Origin: Desulfohalovibrio reitneri
GTDB lineage: Bacteria > Desulfobacterota > Desulfovibrionia > Desulfovibrionales > Desulfovibrionaceae
Length of the DNA stretch: 64,000 nucleotides
Direction of reading: 5' to 3'
Assembly: GCF_000711295.1 (NCBI RefSeq)
Contig: NZ_JOMJ01000003.1
Span: forward strand, 2,243,501 to 2,307,500
The translations under genes were made by a program, and so were the position numbers. Positions 7,346-17,497 of this stretch are shown piece after piece. How positions within the stretch are numbered: the first letter of the stretch is position 1; the number at the start of each line of letters is the position of its first letter. The notes under the pieces were generated by a model. It had not been told where the DNA came from and did no database searches. It saw only the letters and a program-made list of their open reading frames with translations.

Positions 7346-8524
7346 ATGACACAGCCCCGCGAACCCCTCACCGCCGCCTGGGCGGAATCCCTGAGCGATG
7401 TCCGCCGCGAGGACTGGGAGCGCTTCCGGCCCGGCACGCCCTTCATGCGCTGGGATTGGCTGCGGCTTCTGGAGGAAACCGGCTGCGTCACTCCCGGGAC
7501 CGGCTGGCTGCCCAGGCATCTGCTGCTGCACCGGGGCGGAGAGCTGGTGGGGGCCGCCCCCATGTACGTGCGCACCAACTCCTCCGGGGAGTTCGTCTTC
7601 GATCAGGTCTGGGCGGAGGTGGCCGCCCGCATCGGGCTTTCCTACTACCCCAAGCTCACGGCCATGAGCCCCTTCACCCCGGCCACGGGGTACGAGCCCC
7701 TGACCGCGCCGGAAGCCGACACCGAGGACGTGTTCACCCGCGTGCTGGACGAGGCCGAGGCCTTCGTGCGCGGCCACGGCCTGTCCGGGCTCAACGTCAA
7801 TTTCGCCTCCCCGCGCTTCGCCGAGGCGGCGGAGCGGGCGGGCATGGTCCGCTGGGAGCACCAGGGGTTCGTCTGGAGCAACCCCGGCTACGCCTCGTTG
7901 GACGAGTTCCTGGCCTACTTCCGCCGCTCCCGCCGCCGCAACGTGACGCGGGAGCGCAGGGCCCTGCGGGAGCGGGGCGTGCGGGTGGAGATGGTTGAGG
8001 GCGCGGACGTGTCCGATGCCTGGGTGGAGTGGCTGTACGCCATCTACGAGCGCACCAACGCCAAGTTCGGCCCCTGGGGCTGCCACTACCTCAACCGCGA
8101 TTTTTTCCAGGGCATATTCCGGGAGCTGCCGGAGAATCTGGTGGTGGCCGGGGCCACCGAGGGCGGGCGGGAGCGCCCCCTGGCCATGGCCCTTTTCGCC
8201 AAGCAGGGGGAGCGGTTGTGGGGCCGGTATTGGGGCTGCTTCGAGGAAGTCCCGGGGCTGCACTTCGAGGTCTGCTACTACACCCCCATGGAGTATTGCA
8301 TAGAGCATGGACTGCGGGAGTTCGACCCCGGCATGGGCGGGGCGCACAAGGCCAGGCGCGGTTTCGCCTCGCGCAGCGCCTACTCCCTGCACCGCTTCAG
8401 CGATCCCCGGCTGCACGCCCTGTTGCGCCGCCACATGCCGGAGATCAACTCCCTGGAGCGGACCCACGTTGCCGAGCTCAACGAACTGCTGCCGTTCAAG
8501 GAGTGGACCGCGGGGCGGTCTTGA
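7346..8524 (+). CDS. DUF482/peptidogalycan-type GNAT acyltransferase
   Basis: A 392-aa soluble protein resembling the DUF482 family (FemAB/GNAT fold). Early PFMRWDWLRLLEETGCV and GGELVGAAPMYVRTNSSGEFVFD are family hallmarks. The C-terminal half carries LAMALFAKQGERLWGRYWG and FEVCYYTPMEYCIEHGLREFDPGMGGAHKARRGF-type segments (split here for brevity). The substrate is unknown; relatives are annotated as peptidogalycan biosynthesis proteins or N-acetyltransferases. It stands alone on the plus strand 60 nt after zur; only a weak ribosome site (GGAAAT) precedes the ATG. Confidence 0.8.
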   Translation: MTQPREPLTAAWAESLSDVRREDWERFRPGTPFMRWDWLRLLEETGCVTPGTGWLPRHLLLHRGGELVGAAPMYVRTNSSGEFVFDQVWAEVAARIGLSYYPKLTAMSPFTPATGYEPLTAPEADTEDVFTRVLDEAEAFVRGHGLSGLNVNFASPRFAEAAERAGMVRWEHQGFVWSNPGYASLDEFLAYFRRSRRRNVTRERRALRERGVRVEMVEGADVSDAWVEWLYAIYERTNAKFGPWGCHYLNRDFFQGIFRELPENLVVAGATEGGRERPLAMALFAKQGERLWGRYWGCFEEVPGLHFEVCYYTPMEYCIEHGLREFDPGMGGAHKARRGFASRSAYSLHRFSDPRLHALLRRHMPEINSLERTHVAELNELLPFKEWTAGRS

Positions 8525-8574
8525 CGGGGGAAGCGGGCATTCGTAGGAGGTACATTGCCCATCCGAGGAGCCCC

Positions 8575-8922
8575 ATGCAAGAGACCATCCGCCAAGCCTT
8601 CGATCCCCACGCCCGCATCTTCAAAGCCCTGGGCCACCCCGCCCGGCTGTTCATCGTGCACCAGCTCTCCCTGCGGGGGGAATGCGGCGTGGGCCACCTG
8701 CGCGACGCCCTGGAACTGGACATGTCCACCGTGTCCAAGCACCTCTCGGTGCTGCGCGAGGCGGGGGTGGTCGCCTCCACCAAGCGCGGCAGCGCTGTGC
8801 TCTACCGGGTGGCCATGCCCTGCGTGCCGCACTTCATGGACTGCGTGGACGCGGCGCGGCGCGGGGAAGAGGCCGAGCCCGCCTGCGACTGCGCGGCTCA
8901 GTCCACCCTGAAGGGTTCGTAG
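8575..8922 (+). CDS. ArsR-family winged-helix regulator
   Basis: A 115-aa protein with a clear ArsR HTH: FKALGHPARLFIVHQL, then the recognition helix region DMSTVSKHLSVLREAGVV and a wing at KRGSAVLYRV. C-terminal cysteines (MPCVPHFMDCVD, ACDCA) could form a metal- or thiol-sensing site. The classical CVC motif in the recognition helix is absent, so it is not a standard arsenic sensor. GAGGAG lies 6 nt before the ATG. Its 3' end overlaps that of the convergent phosphoglycerate-mutase-like gene by 25 nt. The target gene is not evident. Confidence 0.88.
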   Translation: MQETIRQAFDPHARIFKALGHPARLFIVHQLSLRGECGVGHLRDALELDMSTVSKHLSVLREAGVVASTKRGSAVLYRVAMPCVPHFMDCVDAARRGEEAEPACDCAAQSTLKGS

Positions 8923-10232
8923 GGCGCGGGCCAGGCCCAGGCCGGGACCGGGGTCTCGCGCCAGCCGGCCAGGCGGGAGCGGTCCAGCAGGTCCAGAAGC
9001 AGGGCGAAGAATTCGGTGGAACGCAGCAGCGCCCGCGCCTCGGACTCCTGGAAGGAGGTCCCGGCGCAGCAGCGCACGCCAGGTCCGTGCAGCAGCACGG
9101 GATAGGGTTCGCCGGTGCGGATGAGCCGCCCCGAGGCGGGAGCGCCCGGCCCGGCCGCTATGCCCACCAGCGGCCGCCTGCCGGCCACGGTCATGGAGGG
9201 CAGGTTTTCCGCCAGGGCCGCGTCCAGGCTTTCCAGGGCGCGTTTCTTGCGGCCCGGCGATTTGGCCCGGGCGGCCCGGAAGCAAGCCCGGCTGTGCACA
9301 ACCACCACCCGCGTGCCCTGTTCGAACAACTCCCTGGCCCAGCCAAGGCGGCGGGCCAGGTCCTCCCCCGCCTCGCCCCGGTCCGGGTCGTGGCGGAAGG
9401 CCAGCCCCATGTCCCGGGCGGCCCCGCCCAGGGCGGCCAGCGGGGAGACCAGTCCCCCCTCCATGCAGAAGCGATTCAGAAAGGAAAGCGAGGGGGTCTG
9501 GCGGCCTCCCGCGCGGGTGAGCAGGGCGTTCACAGGGGGCTCGTCGCGCTCCTCCCGCAGGCGGTTGAATTCCAGGCCGGAGAGGGTGCTGTGCGCCCGG
9601 GCCAGGTACTCTCCAAGGGCGCGGGCCGTTTCCTCGGCGATCATGGGCGCCCCGTCGAGGGCCATGGGCCTGGCCAGGGGCAGCCCCTCGGCCAGGGGGT
9701 CCACGTCGGTCACGCGCTCGTCCGCCGCGCCGCGCAGGATGAGGGCGCCGTCCAGCCCCTCGGTGTGCACGAGCTGGAATTCTACGCCGCGCAGGGTGGC
9801 GGGCTCCAGGGACCTGAACAGATCGGCGCAGGCCTCGCCCGTGCAGGCGTGGGCCGCCTCGTCCGGCTCGTCGGTGGAGGAGGGATCCTCGTCGATGAGC
9901 ACCAGCGCGCCGTCCTCCTCGCGCTCAACCGAAGCCAATCTGGCGGAGAAAACCACGTCGCCCTGGGCCAGGTCCATGCCCGAGCCCAGCGCCGAGAGCA
10001 CGCCCAGGCTGGGGGCGTGGTGCGCGCCCATGCCCAGCAGAGGGTAGAGGGCGGACTCCACGGGCAGGGGCTGGCCGGGATCGGTGGGGTGATGCAGCCA
10101 CACGCTGCCCTGGCGGGCCAGGGAGTCCAGAAAGGGGGTGGCCGCGGCCTGCAGCGGAGTGCGGCCATCCAGGCCGGGGTGGGCCCGGTCGGCCGCGCCG
10201 TCGAGAAGGATGATCAGGCAATTGCGGGGCAT
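8898..10232 (-). CDS. ApgM-like phosphoglycerate mutase homologue, apparently catalytically degenerate
   Basis: A 444-aa protein that matches the archaeal-type cofactor-independent phosphoglycerate mutase (ApgM) in its N-terminus: LIILLDGAADR, then TPLQAAATPFLDSLARQG. The key elements that follow look eroded. The segment aligned to the usual SD-x-A nucleophile region reads PVESALYPLLG. The usual aspartate/histidine metal site (D..GH) reads FRAARAKS. The usual GDHSTP metal motif reads AAGPGAPAS. If this alignment holds, only the first aspartate remains, so mutase activity is doubtful and a non-enzymatic or changed role is likely. It ends in convergent overlap with the arsR-type gene. Confidence 0.75.
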   Translation of the reverse strand: MPRNCLIILLDGAADRAHPGLDGRTPLQAAATPFLDSLARQGSVWLHHPTDPGQPLPVESALYPLLGMGAHHAPSLGVLSALGSGMDLAQGDVVFSARLASVEREEDGALVLIDEDPSSTDEPDEAAHACTGEACADLFRSLEPATLRGVEFQLVHTEGLDGALILRGAADERVTDVDPLAEGLPLARPMALDGAPMIAEETARALGEYLARAHSTLSGLEFNRLREERDEPPVNALLTRAGGRQTPSLSFLNRFCMEGGLVSPLAALGGAARDMGLAFRHDPDRGEAGEDLARRLGWARELFEQGTRVVVVHSRACFRAARAKSPGRKKRALESLDAALAENLPSMTVAGRRPLVGIAAGPGAPASGRLIRTGEPYPVLLHGPGVRCCAGTSFQESEARALLRSTEFFALLLDLLDRSRLAGWRETPVPAWAWPAPYEPFRVD

Positions 10233-10310
10233 GGGGAAAGCCTAGCGGCAAACGGACTCGGAGGGAAGGGATTATACCTTCTCCCGGAGCGTTCGCGGGC
10301 GGGAAGGTCC

Positions 10311-10460
10311 TCAGACTTTGATGTCCAGCCGCTGCCCCTTGTCCGGCTGCTGCGCCTGCTGGGACTGCTGCCCGTGTTCGAGGGTGCCCTGAATGACCCG
10401 CATGGAAAGCTGCGCCTGGATGGCGCTGGTGGCCTTGGCGGCCACTTCCTGAATCTCCAT
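10311..10460 (-). CDS. YjfB-like small protein (49 aa)
   Basis: A 49-residue protein with the sequence pattern MEIQEVAAKATSAIQAQLSM, followed by a Gln-rich linker and an ending RLDIKV. This matches the YjfB family of short proteins found near motility and chemotaxis genes. AGGGAG sits 5 nt before the ATG. It is divergent from the chemoreceptor at 10652, which fits a motility context. Function is unknown; the size and helical start suggest a small adaptor or structural peptide. Confidence 0.7.
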   Translation of the reverse strand: MEIQEVAAKATSAIQAQLSMRVIQGTLEHGQQSQQAQQPDKGQRLDIKV

Positions 10461-10651
10461 ACAACTCCCTTTCGAATCCTATCGGACGATGCTGTCCCTG
10501 ACTTGAGGGGGCGGGGCGGATTTCCGCATACCGCAAGGATTTCCCGGGGGCGTTTGATTATTGGCGGTCCGACCTTGCCCTTGAATGCCCGTATGGTATG
10601 GATATACCCTGCGAAACATATCCTGAACGATCGTGCAAAAGGGCGGGCGAG

Positions 10652-12763
10652 ATGAGCTGGAAGAACATTTCCCTCAAGGGCAAGTTCGGAGTCGGATTCG
10701 GTGCGGTGCTGTTGCTGCTGCTGTTGGTGGGAGGCTGGGCCTTCCTCGGCGTGGGTGACATCACCGAGAACGCCGAGGAGGTCATCCACGGCAACGAGTT
10801 GCGGGGCGAGTTCACCTCGCGGCTGGTGGACCACTTGGAGTGGGCCGAGGCGGTGAGCGTCTTCGTCACCGACGACGAGCAGAACACGCTTGACGTGCAG
10901 CTGAACCCGCGCGAGTGCGGCTTCGGCAAGTGGTACTACGGCCAGGGCAGGCAGGAGGCCGAGGAGATGGTGCCGGAAATCCGGTCCGTCATGGCCGAGG
11001 TGGAAGAACCCCACATCCACCTCCACGAATCGGCCCGCGAGATCAAGGAGGTCTATACGCCGGTGGACACCGGGTTGGGCACCTTCCTGGCGGACAAGCA
11101 GAACGACCACCTGCGCTGGACCCACAAGGTCAAGGACGCCCTGCTGGACCCTTCCATCACGCAACTCGGCGTGGAGACCGACTGGACCAAGTGTTCCCTG
11201 GGCAAGTGGCTCTACTCCGACGAGACCAAGGCAATGGCCAGGGAGAACCCCGGTTTCGGGCAGGCCATTGAGGGTATATACGACCCGCACAAGCATTTGC
11301 ACCAGAGCGCCATCACCATCCAGGAGCTGATCGACCAGAACGATCGCGTCCAGGCGGAACAGGTCTTCCGAGGTGAGACCGAGACGGCCGCGGACGAGAC
11401 CCTGGCCGGTCTGGACGAGGTGAGGGAGTGGTACGAGGCGCGGCGCGAGGGCTACGAGAAGGCCATGGCGATCTATGCCCAGAAGACCCTGCCAAATCTG
11501 CAGCAGGTCAAGGAGCTGCTGAACCGCGCCGAGACCACGGTCGAAGAGAACGTCATGACCGACAAGGAGATGCTGCAAGCGGCCTCCACCACGCGCATGG
11601 GCGTGGAGTGGCTGGCTGGAAGCGCCCTGGTCATCGGCGTGCTGCTGGCTTGGGTCATCGCGCGCGGCATCCTCCGCCCCCTCATGGCGAGCATGGGCTT
11701 CGCCGACGAGATCGCCGAGGGCGACCTGACCGCCAACGTGCACGTCTACCAGAAGGACGAGATAGGCCGCATGGCCGAGACCCTGCGCACCATGGGCGGG
11801 CGCCTGGCCGAGGTGGTGGGCGAGGTGCGGGAGGCCTCGGAGAACGTGGCCTCCGGTTCCGAGGAGCTGTCCGCCACGGCCCAGAACCTCTCCCAGGGGG
11901 CCAGCGAGCAGGCCGCCAGCGTGGAGGAGATTTCCGCCTCCATGGAGCAGATGGCCGCCAACATCGGCCAGAACACGGACAACGCCCGCCAGACCGAGAC
12001 CATGGCCACCAAGGCCGCGGACAACGCCAAGCGCGGCGGCGAGGCTGTGGGCCGTACCGTGTCCGCCATGCGCGACATCGCCGAGAAGATCACCATCATC
12101 GAGGAGATCGCCCGGCAAACCAACCTGCTGGCGCTCAACGCCGCCATCGAGGCGGCCCGCGCGGGCGAGGCGGGCAAGGGCTTCGCCGTGGTGGCCGCGG
12201 AGGTGCGCAAGCTGGCCGAGCGCAGCGGCGAGGCCGCCGGGGAGATCACCGAGGTCTCGTCCTCCTCCGTGGAGACCGCCGAGGAAGCGGGCAAGCTCAT
12301 CGACCAGGTGGTGGAGGACATCACCAAGACCGCCGACCTGGTGCAGGAGATCGCCGCCGGGTCCGAGGAGCAGAAATCCGGGGCGGAGCAGATCAACAAC
12401 GCCATCCAGCAGCTGGACCAGGTGGTGCAGCAGAACGCCTCCGCGGCCGAGGAAATGGCCTCCACCTCGGAGGAGTTGTCTTCCCAGTCGGAGCAGTTGC
12501 TCTCCACCATCTCCTTCTTCAAGCTGGAGACCAGCCACGGTTCCGGAGGGCGGCAGCGCAAAGCCGCCACGGCCGGGACGTCCCGCCAGGCGTTGCCGCA
12601 GGGTGGCGAAAACAAGCCCGGGAAGAAGCCGGCCGCCCAGGGCAACGGCAATACCCGCGCCAAGGGCGGCGCCGGACAGGGCGGCGAGGGCAAATCCGGC
12701 TCCAAGGGCTTCTCCTACGACATGGACGAGAGCGGCGAGGACGACGAGTTCGAGCGCTTCTAG
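10652..12763 (+). CDS. Methyl-accepting chemotaxis protein with two periplasmic CZB domains
   Basis: A 703-aa chemoreceptor. TM1 is at ~11-34 and TM2 at ~319-338; HAMP follows (~340-390), then a long methylation/signalling domain with the hairpin tip [20 protein letters not shown]. The region between the membrane helices holds two copies of a CZB-like pattern: H61-x2-W, C89-GFGKW, H121/H125; and H153-x2-W, C181-SLGKW, H213/H217. CZB domains bind zinc and are usually single and cytoplasmic. The C-terminus ends DDEFERF, an aromatic-x-x-aromatic tail of the CheR-tether type after a Gly/Lys-rich linker. The start was placed at MSWKNIS; 18 further upstream codons are open but lack the typical positive start. 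A strong terminator follows. Confidence 0.93.
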   Translation: MSWKNISLKGKFGVGFGAVLLLLLLVGGWAFLGVGDITENAEEVIHGNELRGEFTSRLVDHLEWAEAVSVFVTDDEQNTLDVQLNPRECGFGKWYYGQGRQEAEEMVPEIRSVMAEVEEPHIHLHESAREIKEVYTPVDTGLGTFLADKQNDHLRWTHKVKDALLDPSITQLGVETDWTKCSLGKWLYSDETKAMARENPGFGQAIEGIYDPHKHLHQSAITIQELIDQNDRVQAEQVFRGETETAADETLAGLDEVREWYEARREGYEKAMAIYAQKTLPNLQQVKELLNRAETTVEENVMTDKEMLQAASTTRMGVEWLAGSALVIGVLLAWVIARGILRPLMASMGFADEIAEGDLTANVHVYQKDEIGRMAETLRTMGGRLAEVVGEVREASENVASGSEELSATAQNLSQGASEQAASVEEISASMEQMAANIGQNTDNARQTETMATKAADNAKRGGEAVGRTVSAMRDIAEKITIIEEIARQTNLLALNAAIEAARAGEAGKGFAVVAAEVRKLAERSGEAAGEITEVSSSSVETAEEAGKLIDQVVEDITKTADLVQEIAAGSEEQKSGAEQINNAIQQLDQVVQQNASAAEEMASTSEELSSQSEQLLSTISFFKLETSHGSGGRQRKAATAGTSRQALPQGGENKPGKKPAAQGNGNTRAKGGAGQGGEGKSGSKGFSYDMDESGEDDEFERF
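11827..12520 (+). repeat. Copy 1 of long DNA repeat shared by two chemoreceptor genes
   Basis: The signalling-domain DNA of this chemoreceptor is nearly identical to 14140-14833, including uninterrupted identical runs of roughly 90-100 nt. The sensor-domain DNA of the two genes is unrelated. This indicates duplication or gene conversion restricted to the signalling half. Confidence 0.9.
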
Positions 12764-12800
12764 CCGCTTCCGGCCTCCAGGCCGGACCAACCGACGCGAC

Positions 12801-12833
12801 AAGGCCCGGGGACGTCGTCCCCGGGCCTTTTTT
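12801..12833 (+). terminator. Rho-independent terminator after first chemoreceptor
   Basis: A GC-rich inverted repeat (AAGGCCCGGGGAC / TCCCCGGGCCTT) with a 4-5-nt loop is followed by a run of T. It lies 38 nt after the stop codon and separates the two chemoreceptor genes, so the second needs its own promoter within 12834-13022. Confidence 0.92.
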
Positions 12834-13022
12834 CGCGTCCGCCCGGCGCGGCCTCCGGGACGGGCGTTATATTTTCATGCACAACCGTTCAGTTATCATG
12901 GCGAGTCTGTCAGTATGCCTGTAATCACGATTTCGTCCGCGAGACACGGTACGGAAAACGGCGCGTTCGCGCCTCGCTCCGCGTGTGCCGCGCAATCCAC
13001 GGACATTCGAAAGGGGGCCTTC

Positions 13023-15041
13023 ATGTTCAAGAATATGTCGTTGGCCAGGAAGCTCATCCTGGGATTCTGCGCCGTGCTGGTGCTGCTGGTGGTGCTGGGA
13101 ATCGTGTCCTTCAGGGCGCTGACCTCGGCCACGGACGGGTTCACCGATTACCGGGAGCTGGCCCGGGACTCGGTGCTGGCCGGGCGCGTGCAGGGCAACA
13201 TGCTTATGCTGCGCATGCAGGTGAAGGACTACATTTTGAGCGGCGAGCAGAGCGAGCGCCGCGAGTTCGACGAGTATATGACGGCCACCCAGGGCTTCCT
13301 CGAGGAGGCCAAGGGGCGCATAAGCGACCCGGAGCGCGCGTCCATGATCGCCAAGGCCGATCAGAAACTGGACACCTATCAGAAGAGCTTCGGCGAGGTG
13401 GTCAAGCTCATGGACCGCCGCGATGAACTGCTCCAGGGCGTCCTCGCCCCCGAGGGCGCGGCCATGGAGCGGAACCTCGCGGAACTCATGCGCACGGCCG
13501 AGGGGGACGGCGACTCCGCGACGGCCTACCACGCCGGGCTGACCCTGCGGCACCTGCTGCTGGCCAGGCTGTACGTCGTCAAGTTCCTGGAGAGCAACGA
13601 CCAAGCGGACGTGGACCGGGTGCGCGACGAGTTCGAGGTGATGGACGAGGAAATGGCGGCGCTGGAACGCGCGATACAGGACGCGGAGCGACGCGGGCTG
13701 CTGGCCGGGACCATTGAAAGCCGGGATCGCTACACGTCCACGTTTTTCGATGCCTTCGTCCCGGCCATCTTCGAGCGAAACCGCCTCATCGAGGACAGCC
13801 TGGACCGCATCGGGCCGGAGGTGGCCGGACTGACCGAGGACGTCAAGCTGTCCATCATCGAGGACCAGAACCAGCTTAGCTCCAGCGTGCAGCAATCCAA
13901 CAGGTTCACCATACGCCTCATCGGTATCGTCTCCGGAGCGGCCCTGCTCTTCGGCGCGCTCATGGCCTGGCTCATCATCCGCGGCGTCTCCGCCCAACTC
14001 GGCCGCGACCCTTCGGTGGTGGCTAACATCGCCGAGAGCATCTCACGTGGCGACCTGAGCACACGCTTCGACCAGGACAAGGTGCGTGGCGTGTACGCCT
14101 CCATGAAGGACATGTCCGATGCCCTGACCGGTGTGGTGGGCGAGGTGCGCTCCGCCTCGGAGAACGTGGCCTCGGGTTCCGAGGAGTTGTCCGCCACGGC
14201 TCAGAGCATCTCCCAGGGGGCCAGCGAGCAGGCCGCCAGCGTGGAGGAGATTTCCGCCTCCATGGAGCAGATGGCCGCCAACATCGGCCAGAACACGGAC
14301 AACGCCCGGCAAACCGAGTCCATGGCCACCAAGGCCTCGGACAACGCCAAGCGCGGCGGCGAGGCGGTGGAGCGCACCGTTTCGGCCATGCGCGACATCG
14401 CCGAGAAAATCTCCATCATCGAGGAGATCGCCCGGCAGACCAATCTGCTGGCGCTCAACGCCGCCATCGAGGCGGCCCGCGCGGGCGAGGCGGGCAAGGG
14501 CTTCGCCGTGGTGGCCGCGGAGGTGCGCAAGCTGGCGGAGCGCAGCGGCGAGGCCGCCGGGGAGATCACCGAGGTCTCGTCCTCTTCGGTGGAAACCGCC
14601 GAGGAAGCGGGCAAGCTCATCAGCCAGGTGGTCGAGGACATCTCCAAAACCGCCGACCTGGTGCAGGAGATCGCCGCCGGGTCCGAGGAGCAGAACTCCG
14701 GCGCGGAGCAGATCAACCAGGCCATCCAGCAGCTGGACCAAGTGGTGCAGCAGAACGCCTCCGCGGCCGAGGAGATGGCCTCCACCTCGGAGGAGCTGTC
14801 CTCCCAGTCGGAGCAGTTGCTCGCATCAATCTCCTTCTTCAAGCTGGGCATGGGCGACGGCCGGGACAGGCCGAAGGCCGCGCCCGCCAGACGTGAGGCC
14901 CTTCCCCGGGGGGACGAGACGGCCGCGAAAGGCAACGGAGCCAAGCGGGCCTCCCCCCCGGCCGCCAGGGGCGGACAGGATGGCGGGGGAGCCGGGTACG
15001 CCTACGACATGGACGGCGACGACGAGTTCGAACGGTTCTAG
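13023..15041 (+). CDS. Methyl-accepting chemotaxis protein with helical (HBM-like) sensor domain
   Basis: A 672-aa chemoreceptor with TM1 at ~9-31 and TM2 at ~300-320. About 265 mostly helical periplasmic residues lie between them. The region near [20 protein letters not shown] resembles the start of HBM (helical bimodular) sensor domains of the McpS type, which bind organic acids; the ligand here is unknown. The HAMP region contains [13 protein letters not shown] and GDLSTRF, the form usual for that receptor class. The signalling domain is almost identical to that of the upstream receptor, and the tail again ends DDEFERF. AAAGGGGG precedes the chosen ATG. A terminator follows. Confidence 0.92.
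   Translation: MFKNMSLARKLILGFCAVLVLLVVLGIVSFRALTSATDGFTDYRELARDSVLAGRVQGNMLMLRMQVKDYILSGEQSERREFDEYMTATQGFLEEAKGRISDPERASMIAKADQKLDTYQKSFGEVVKLMDRRDELLQGVLAPEGAAMERNLAELMRTAEGDGDSATAYHAGLTLRHLLLARLYVVKFLESNDQADVDRVRDEFEVMDEEMAALERAIQDAERRGLLAGTIESRDRYTSTFFDAFVPAIFERNRLIEDSLDRIGPEVAGLTEDVKLSIIEDQNQLSSSVQQSNRFTIRLIGIVSGAALLFGALMAWLIIRGVSAQLGRDPSVVANIAESISRGDLSTRFDQDKVRGVYASMKDMSDALTGVVGEVRSASENVASGSEELSATAQSISQGASEQAASVEEISASMEQMAANIGQNTDNARQTESMATKASDNAKRGGEAVERTVSAMRDIAEKISIIEEIARQTNLLALNAAIEAARAGEAGKGFAVVAAEVRKLAERSGEAAGEITEVSSSSVETAEEAGKLISQVVEDISKTADLVQEIAAGSEEQNSGAEQINQAIQQLDQVVQQNASAAEEMASTSEELSSQSEQLLASISFFKLGMGDGRDRPKAAPARREALPRGDETAAKGNGAKRASPPAARGGQDGGGAGYAYDMDGDDEFERF
14140..14833 (+). 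repeat. Copy 2 of long DNA repeat shared by two chemoreceptor genes
   Basis: This is the partner of 11827-12520. Differences are mostly scattered third-position changes; several blocks, for example around the signalling tip, are identical at the nucleotide level. Both copies lie in the same orientation about 2.3 kb apart, so recombination between them would delete the first receptor's tail and the second's sensor, giving a chimeric receptor. Confidence 0.9.
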
Positions 15042-15062
15042 GCTGGTCCGGAAACGGCCATG

Positions 15063-15100
15063 AAAAAGGCCCGGAACGCACCGCGTTCCGGGCCTTTTTC
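15063..15100. terminator. Bidirectional terminator between chemoreceptor and hybrid kinase
   Basis: A perfect inverted repeat AAAAAGGCCCGGAACGC / GCGTTCCGGGCCTTTTT with a 3-nt loop lies between two convergent genes. The A-run on the left and T-run on the right let it act on both strands. Confidence 0.93.
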
Positions 15101-15120
15101 GCGTTGGCGGCGGGGGCGGA

Positions 15121-17445
15121 TCATTCGTCCCCGGTCAGCCGCCGCACCTCGCTGTCCAACTCGTTCAGGTCCAGGGGCTTGGGCAGGTAGCCGTCGATGC
15201 CCGCTTCCCTCGCGCGCTCCCGGTCGCCACTCCCGGCGTGCGCGGTCAGGGCGGCCACGGGGGTGCGCCTGTTGACCTCCCCGGCCTTGCCCGCCCGCAG
15301 GCGGCGCACCGTCTCCAGGCCGTCCATGTCCGGCATCTGGATGTCCATGAGGACCAGGTCGAAGGGCTGTTCCGCCAGCATGTCCAGGGCTCCGGCTCCG
15401 TCCCCGGCCACCCGGCACTCGTGGCCCAGCTTGTCCAGCAGCCTGCGAGCCACCATGCGGTTGATCTCGTTGTCCTCCACCACCAGCACCCGCTTGGCGG
15501 GAGCGGAGGCTTCTTCCGCCGTGCCGGACCGGGGGGCGGGACCGCCGGGATTCCCGTCCTGGGTCGGGCGCAGGGGCAGAGTGAAGCGGAATGCCGAGCC
15601 CTCTCCGGGCTCGCTTTCCACCCAGACCTCGCCGCCCATGAGTTCCACCAGGTTCTTGACGATGGCCAGCCCCAGGCCGGTGCCCTGGTGGCGGCGGGTG
15701 GTGGAGTCGTCGATCTGGGTGAAGGACTCGAACAGGCGGTGAATCTGTCCGCGCGAAATGCCGACGCCCGTGTCCTCCACCTCGAAAAGCAGCCGTTCCC
15801 CGTCGGGCCGCAGCCGCAGGGCCACCCGGCCGCGCTCGGTGAACTTGATGGCGTTGCCCGCCAGATTGAAAAGGATTTGGCGCAGCCGCTGCTCGTCACC
15901 GTCCAGCCACTCCGGCGCGCCGTCCTCCACTTCGACGGAGATGGCCAGCCCCTTGTCCGTGGCCTGCTGCTGCAGTGCCTCGGCGGTTTGGCGCAGCACG
16001 TCGCCAGGGCGCAGCGGCTCGGCCGCGATCTCCATGCGGCCCGCCTCTACGCGGGAGAGATCCAGGAGGTCGTTGAGCAGCCCGGCCAGGCCGCGTCCGG
16101 CCATAAGGGCGGTGCGCACGGACTCGGCGTGTTCCGGAGCGAGATCGGCCTGATCCAGAATCTGCAGCATGCCCAGCACAGCGTTGAGGGGTGTGCGGAT
16201 CTCGTGGCTGATGGTGGCCAGGAAAGCGGATTTGGCCCGCGAGGCGGCCTCGGCCCGCTCCTTGGCCTCCTCCAGGGCTCGGGTGAGCTGGCGGAGGTCG
16301 GTAACGTCGGCCACGTACTCCATGCCGCCGATGACCCGGTCGTCTTCGTCCAGGATGGGAGCGCAGTACATCTTGAAGGAGCGGCCGGTGCGCTCGTCCT
16401 CCTCCGGGGTGGAGAAGCGGGTGACGAGCCGCTTTTCCTCCATGGCCTTGGGCAAGGAGCAGTGGCCGCAGACGGTTCGGCGGTTCTGCAGGATCTCAAA
16501 GCAGTGGCGGCCCAGAATGTCCGCGTCGTCCGGCAGGCCGAAGGCCTCCATGAGGCCCCGGCTGACGTTGATGATGCGGTAGTCCGCGTCCACCACGTTG
16601 AGGTGGCCGGGGATGTTGGCGAACATGGCCCGCAACTGCTGGTTGACCCGCCGCAACTCCTCCTCCGTCCGCTTGAGCTGGGTGATCTCCTGGCTGACCG
16701 TGGCCACGCCCAGCAGCGCCCCTTCGTCGTAGACCGGGAATTTCTTGGACAGGAATACGCGCCGGGTTTTTCCGCCGGAGAGGTGCTCCTCCACGGTCAG
16801 GGATTCCCCCGCGGGAAGTTCCAGCGCCCGGCGGTCGTTTTCGGCGTAGACGGAAAGGTCGCTGTCGGTTGCCACGCCGTTCAGCAGATCCTCGTCCCGC
16901 TTGCCCAGCACCTCGTCGGAGTCCAGCCCCAGCATGCGCGCAAAGGCGGGATTGGCCGTGAGGTAGCGCCGCCTGGGGTCCTTGAGCACGGCTAGGTGCT
17001 CGGTGTTGGCCATCATGGCCCCCAGCAGCCGCTGCTGCTTTTCCCGCCGCAGTTCCTCGGAGACTTCCCTGGCCACGGCCAGGTAGCCGTCGATGCCGGA
17101 ATCGGGCCGCATGGGGAAGGTGCGTACCAGAAGGACCACGTGCGAGCCGTCCGGCCCGGGGACCGTCAGCAGCCGCTCGTCGGGCTGGCCGGTGCGCAGG
17201 GTGCGCTCGCCCGGGTCGTGCCTGGTATCGCCGCCCCTGCTCCGCAGACAGGGGCCGCCGCGCAGCGCCTCCGGTGTTGAACCCAGCAGGTCGGCCATGG
17301 CGCGGTTGGCCATGACGACCCGGTGGTCCCTGGAGACCAGGGCCATGGGCAGGTCCAGGCCCTCGAAAAGGGCCTGGCGCAGCGAGGCGTCAGCCGTCAG
17401 CGCCTCTTCCAGGTGGTGGGACTCGTGCCGTGCTCCTTCCCCCAT
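15121..17445 (-). CDS. Hybrid sensor histidine kinase (PAS x3, HisKA, HATPase, REC)
   Basis: A 774-aa soluble hybrid kinase with no membrane segment. Three PAS-type segments occupy ~20-400; the third carries a CGHC pair (~325). HisKA has the phospho-acceptor motif [12 protein letters not shown] (~412). HATPase_c shows [13 protein letters not shown] and [14 protein letters not shown]-terminal receiver domain has [16 protein letters not shown] and the phospho-acceptor aspartate in [13 protein letters not shown]. No HPt or output regulator gene is adjacent, so its phosphorelay partner lies elsewhere. The start has only a poor ribosome site (CT-rich), so the exact N-terminus is uncertain. Confidence 0.9.
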   Translation of the reverse strand: MGEGARHESHHLEEALTADASLRQALFEGLDLPMALVSRDHRVVMANRAMADLLGSTPEALRGGPCLRSRGGDTRHDPGERTLRTGQPDERLLTVPGPDGSHVVLLVRTFPMRPDSGIDGYLAVAREVSEELRREKQQRLLGAMMANTEHLAVLKDPRRRYLTANPAFARMLGLDSDEVLGKRDEDLLNGVATDSDLSVYAENDRRALELPAGESLTVEEHLSGGKTRRVFLSKKFPVYDEGALLGVATVSQEITQLKRTEEELRRVNQQLRAMFANIPGHLNVVDADYRIINVSRGLMEAFGLPDDADILGRHCFEILQNRRTVCGHCSLPKAMEEKRLVTRFSTPEEDERTGRSFKMYCAPILDEDDRVIGGMEYVADVTDLRQLTRALEEAKERAEAASRAKSAFLATISHEIRTPLNAVLGMLQILDQADLAPEHAESVRTALMAGRGLAGLLNDLLDLSRVEAGRMEIAAEPLRPGDVLRQTAEALQQQATDKGLAISVEVEDGAPEWLDGDEQRLRQILFNLAGNAIKFTERGRVALRLRPDGERLLFEVEDTGVGISRGQIHRLFESFTQIDDSTTRRHQGTGLGLAIVKNLVELMGGEVWVESEPGEGSAFRFTLPLRPTQDGNPGGPAPRSGTAEEASAPAKRVLVVEDNEINRMVARRLLDKLGHECRVAGDGAGALDMLAEQPFDLVLMDIQMPDMDGLETVRRLRAGKAGEVNRRTPVAALTAHAGSGDRERAREAGIDGYLPKPLDLNELDSEVRRLTGDE

Positions 17446-17497
17446 GGGGGGAGTCTACACAGGCGCTCCGCGTTGGCAAGCCGGGAAACGGCAATAA

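Noticed and set aside
10561-10582. Sigma-54-like promoter (TGGC...TTGC) before the first chemoreceptor
   Set aside because: The GG-to-GC spacing is 12 nt instead of the required 10, so the match was dropped.
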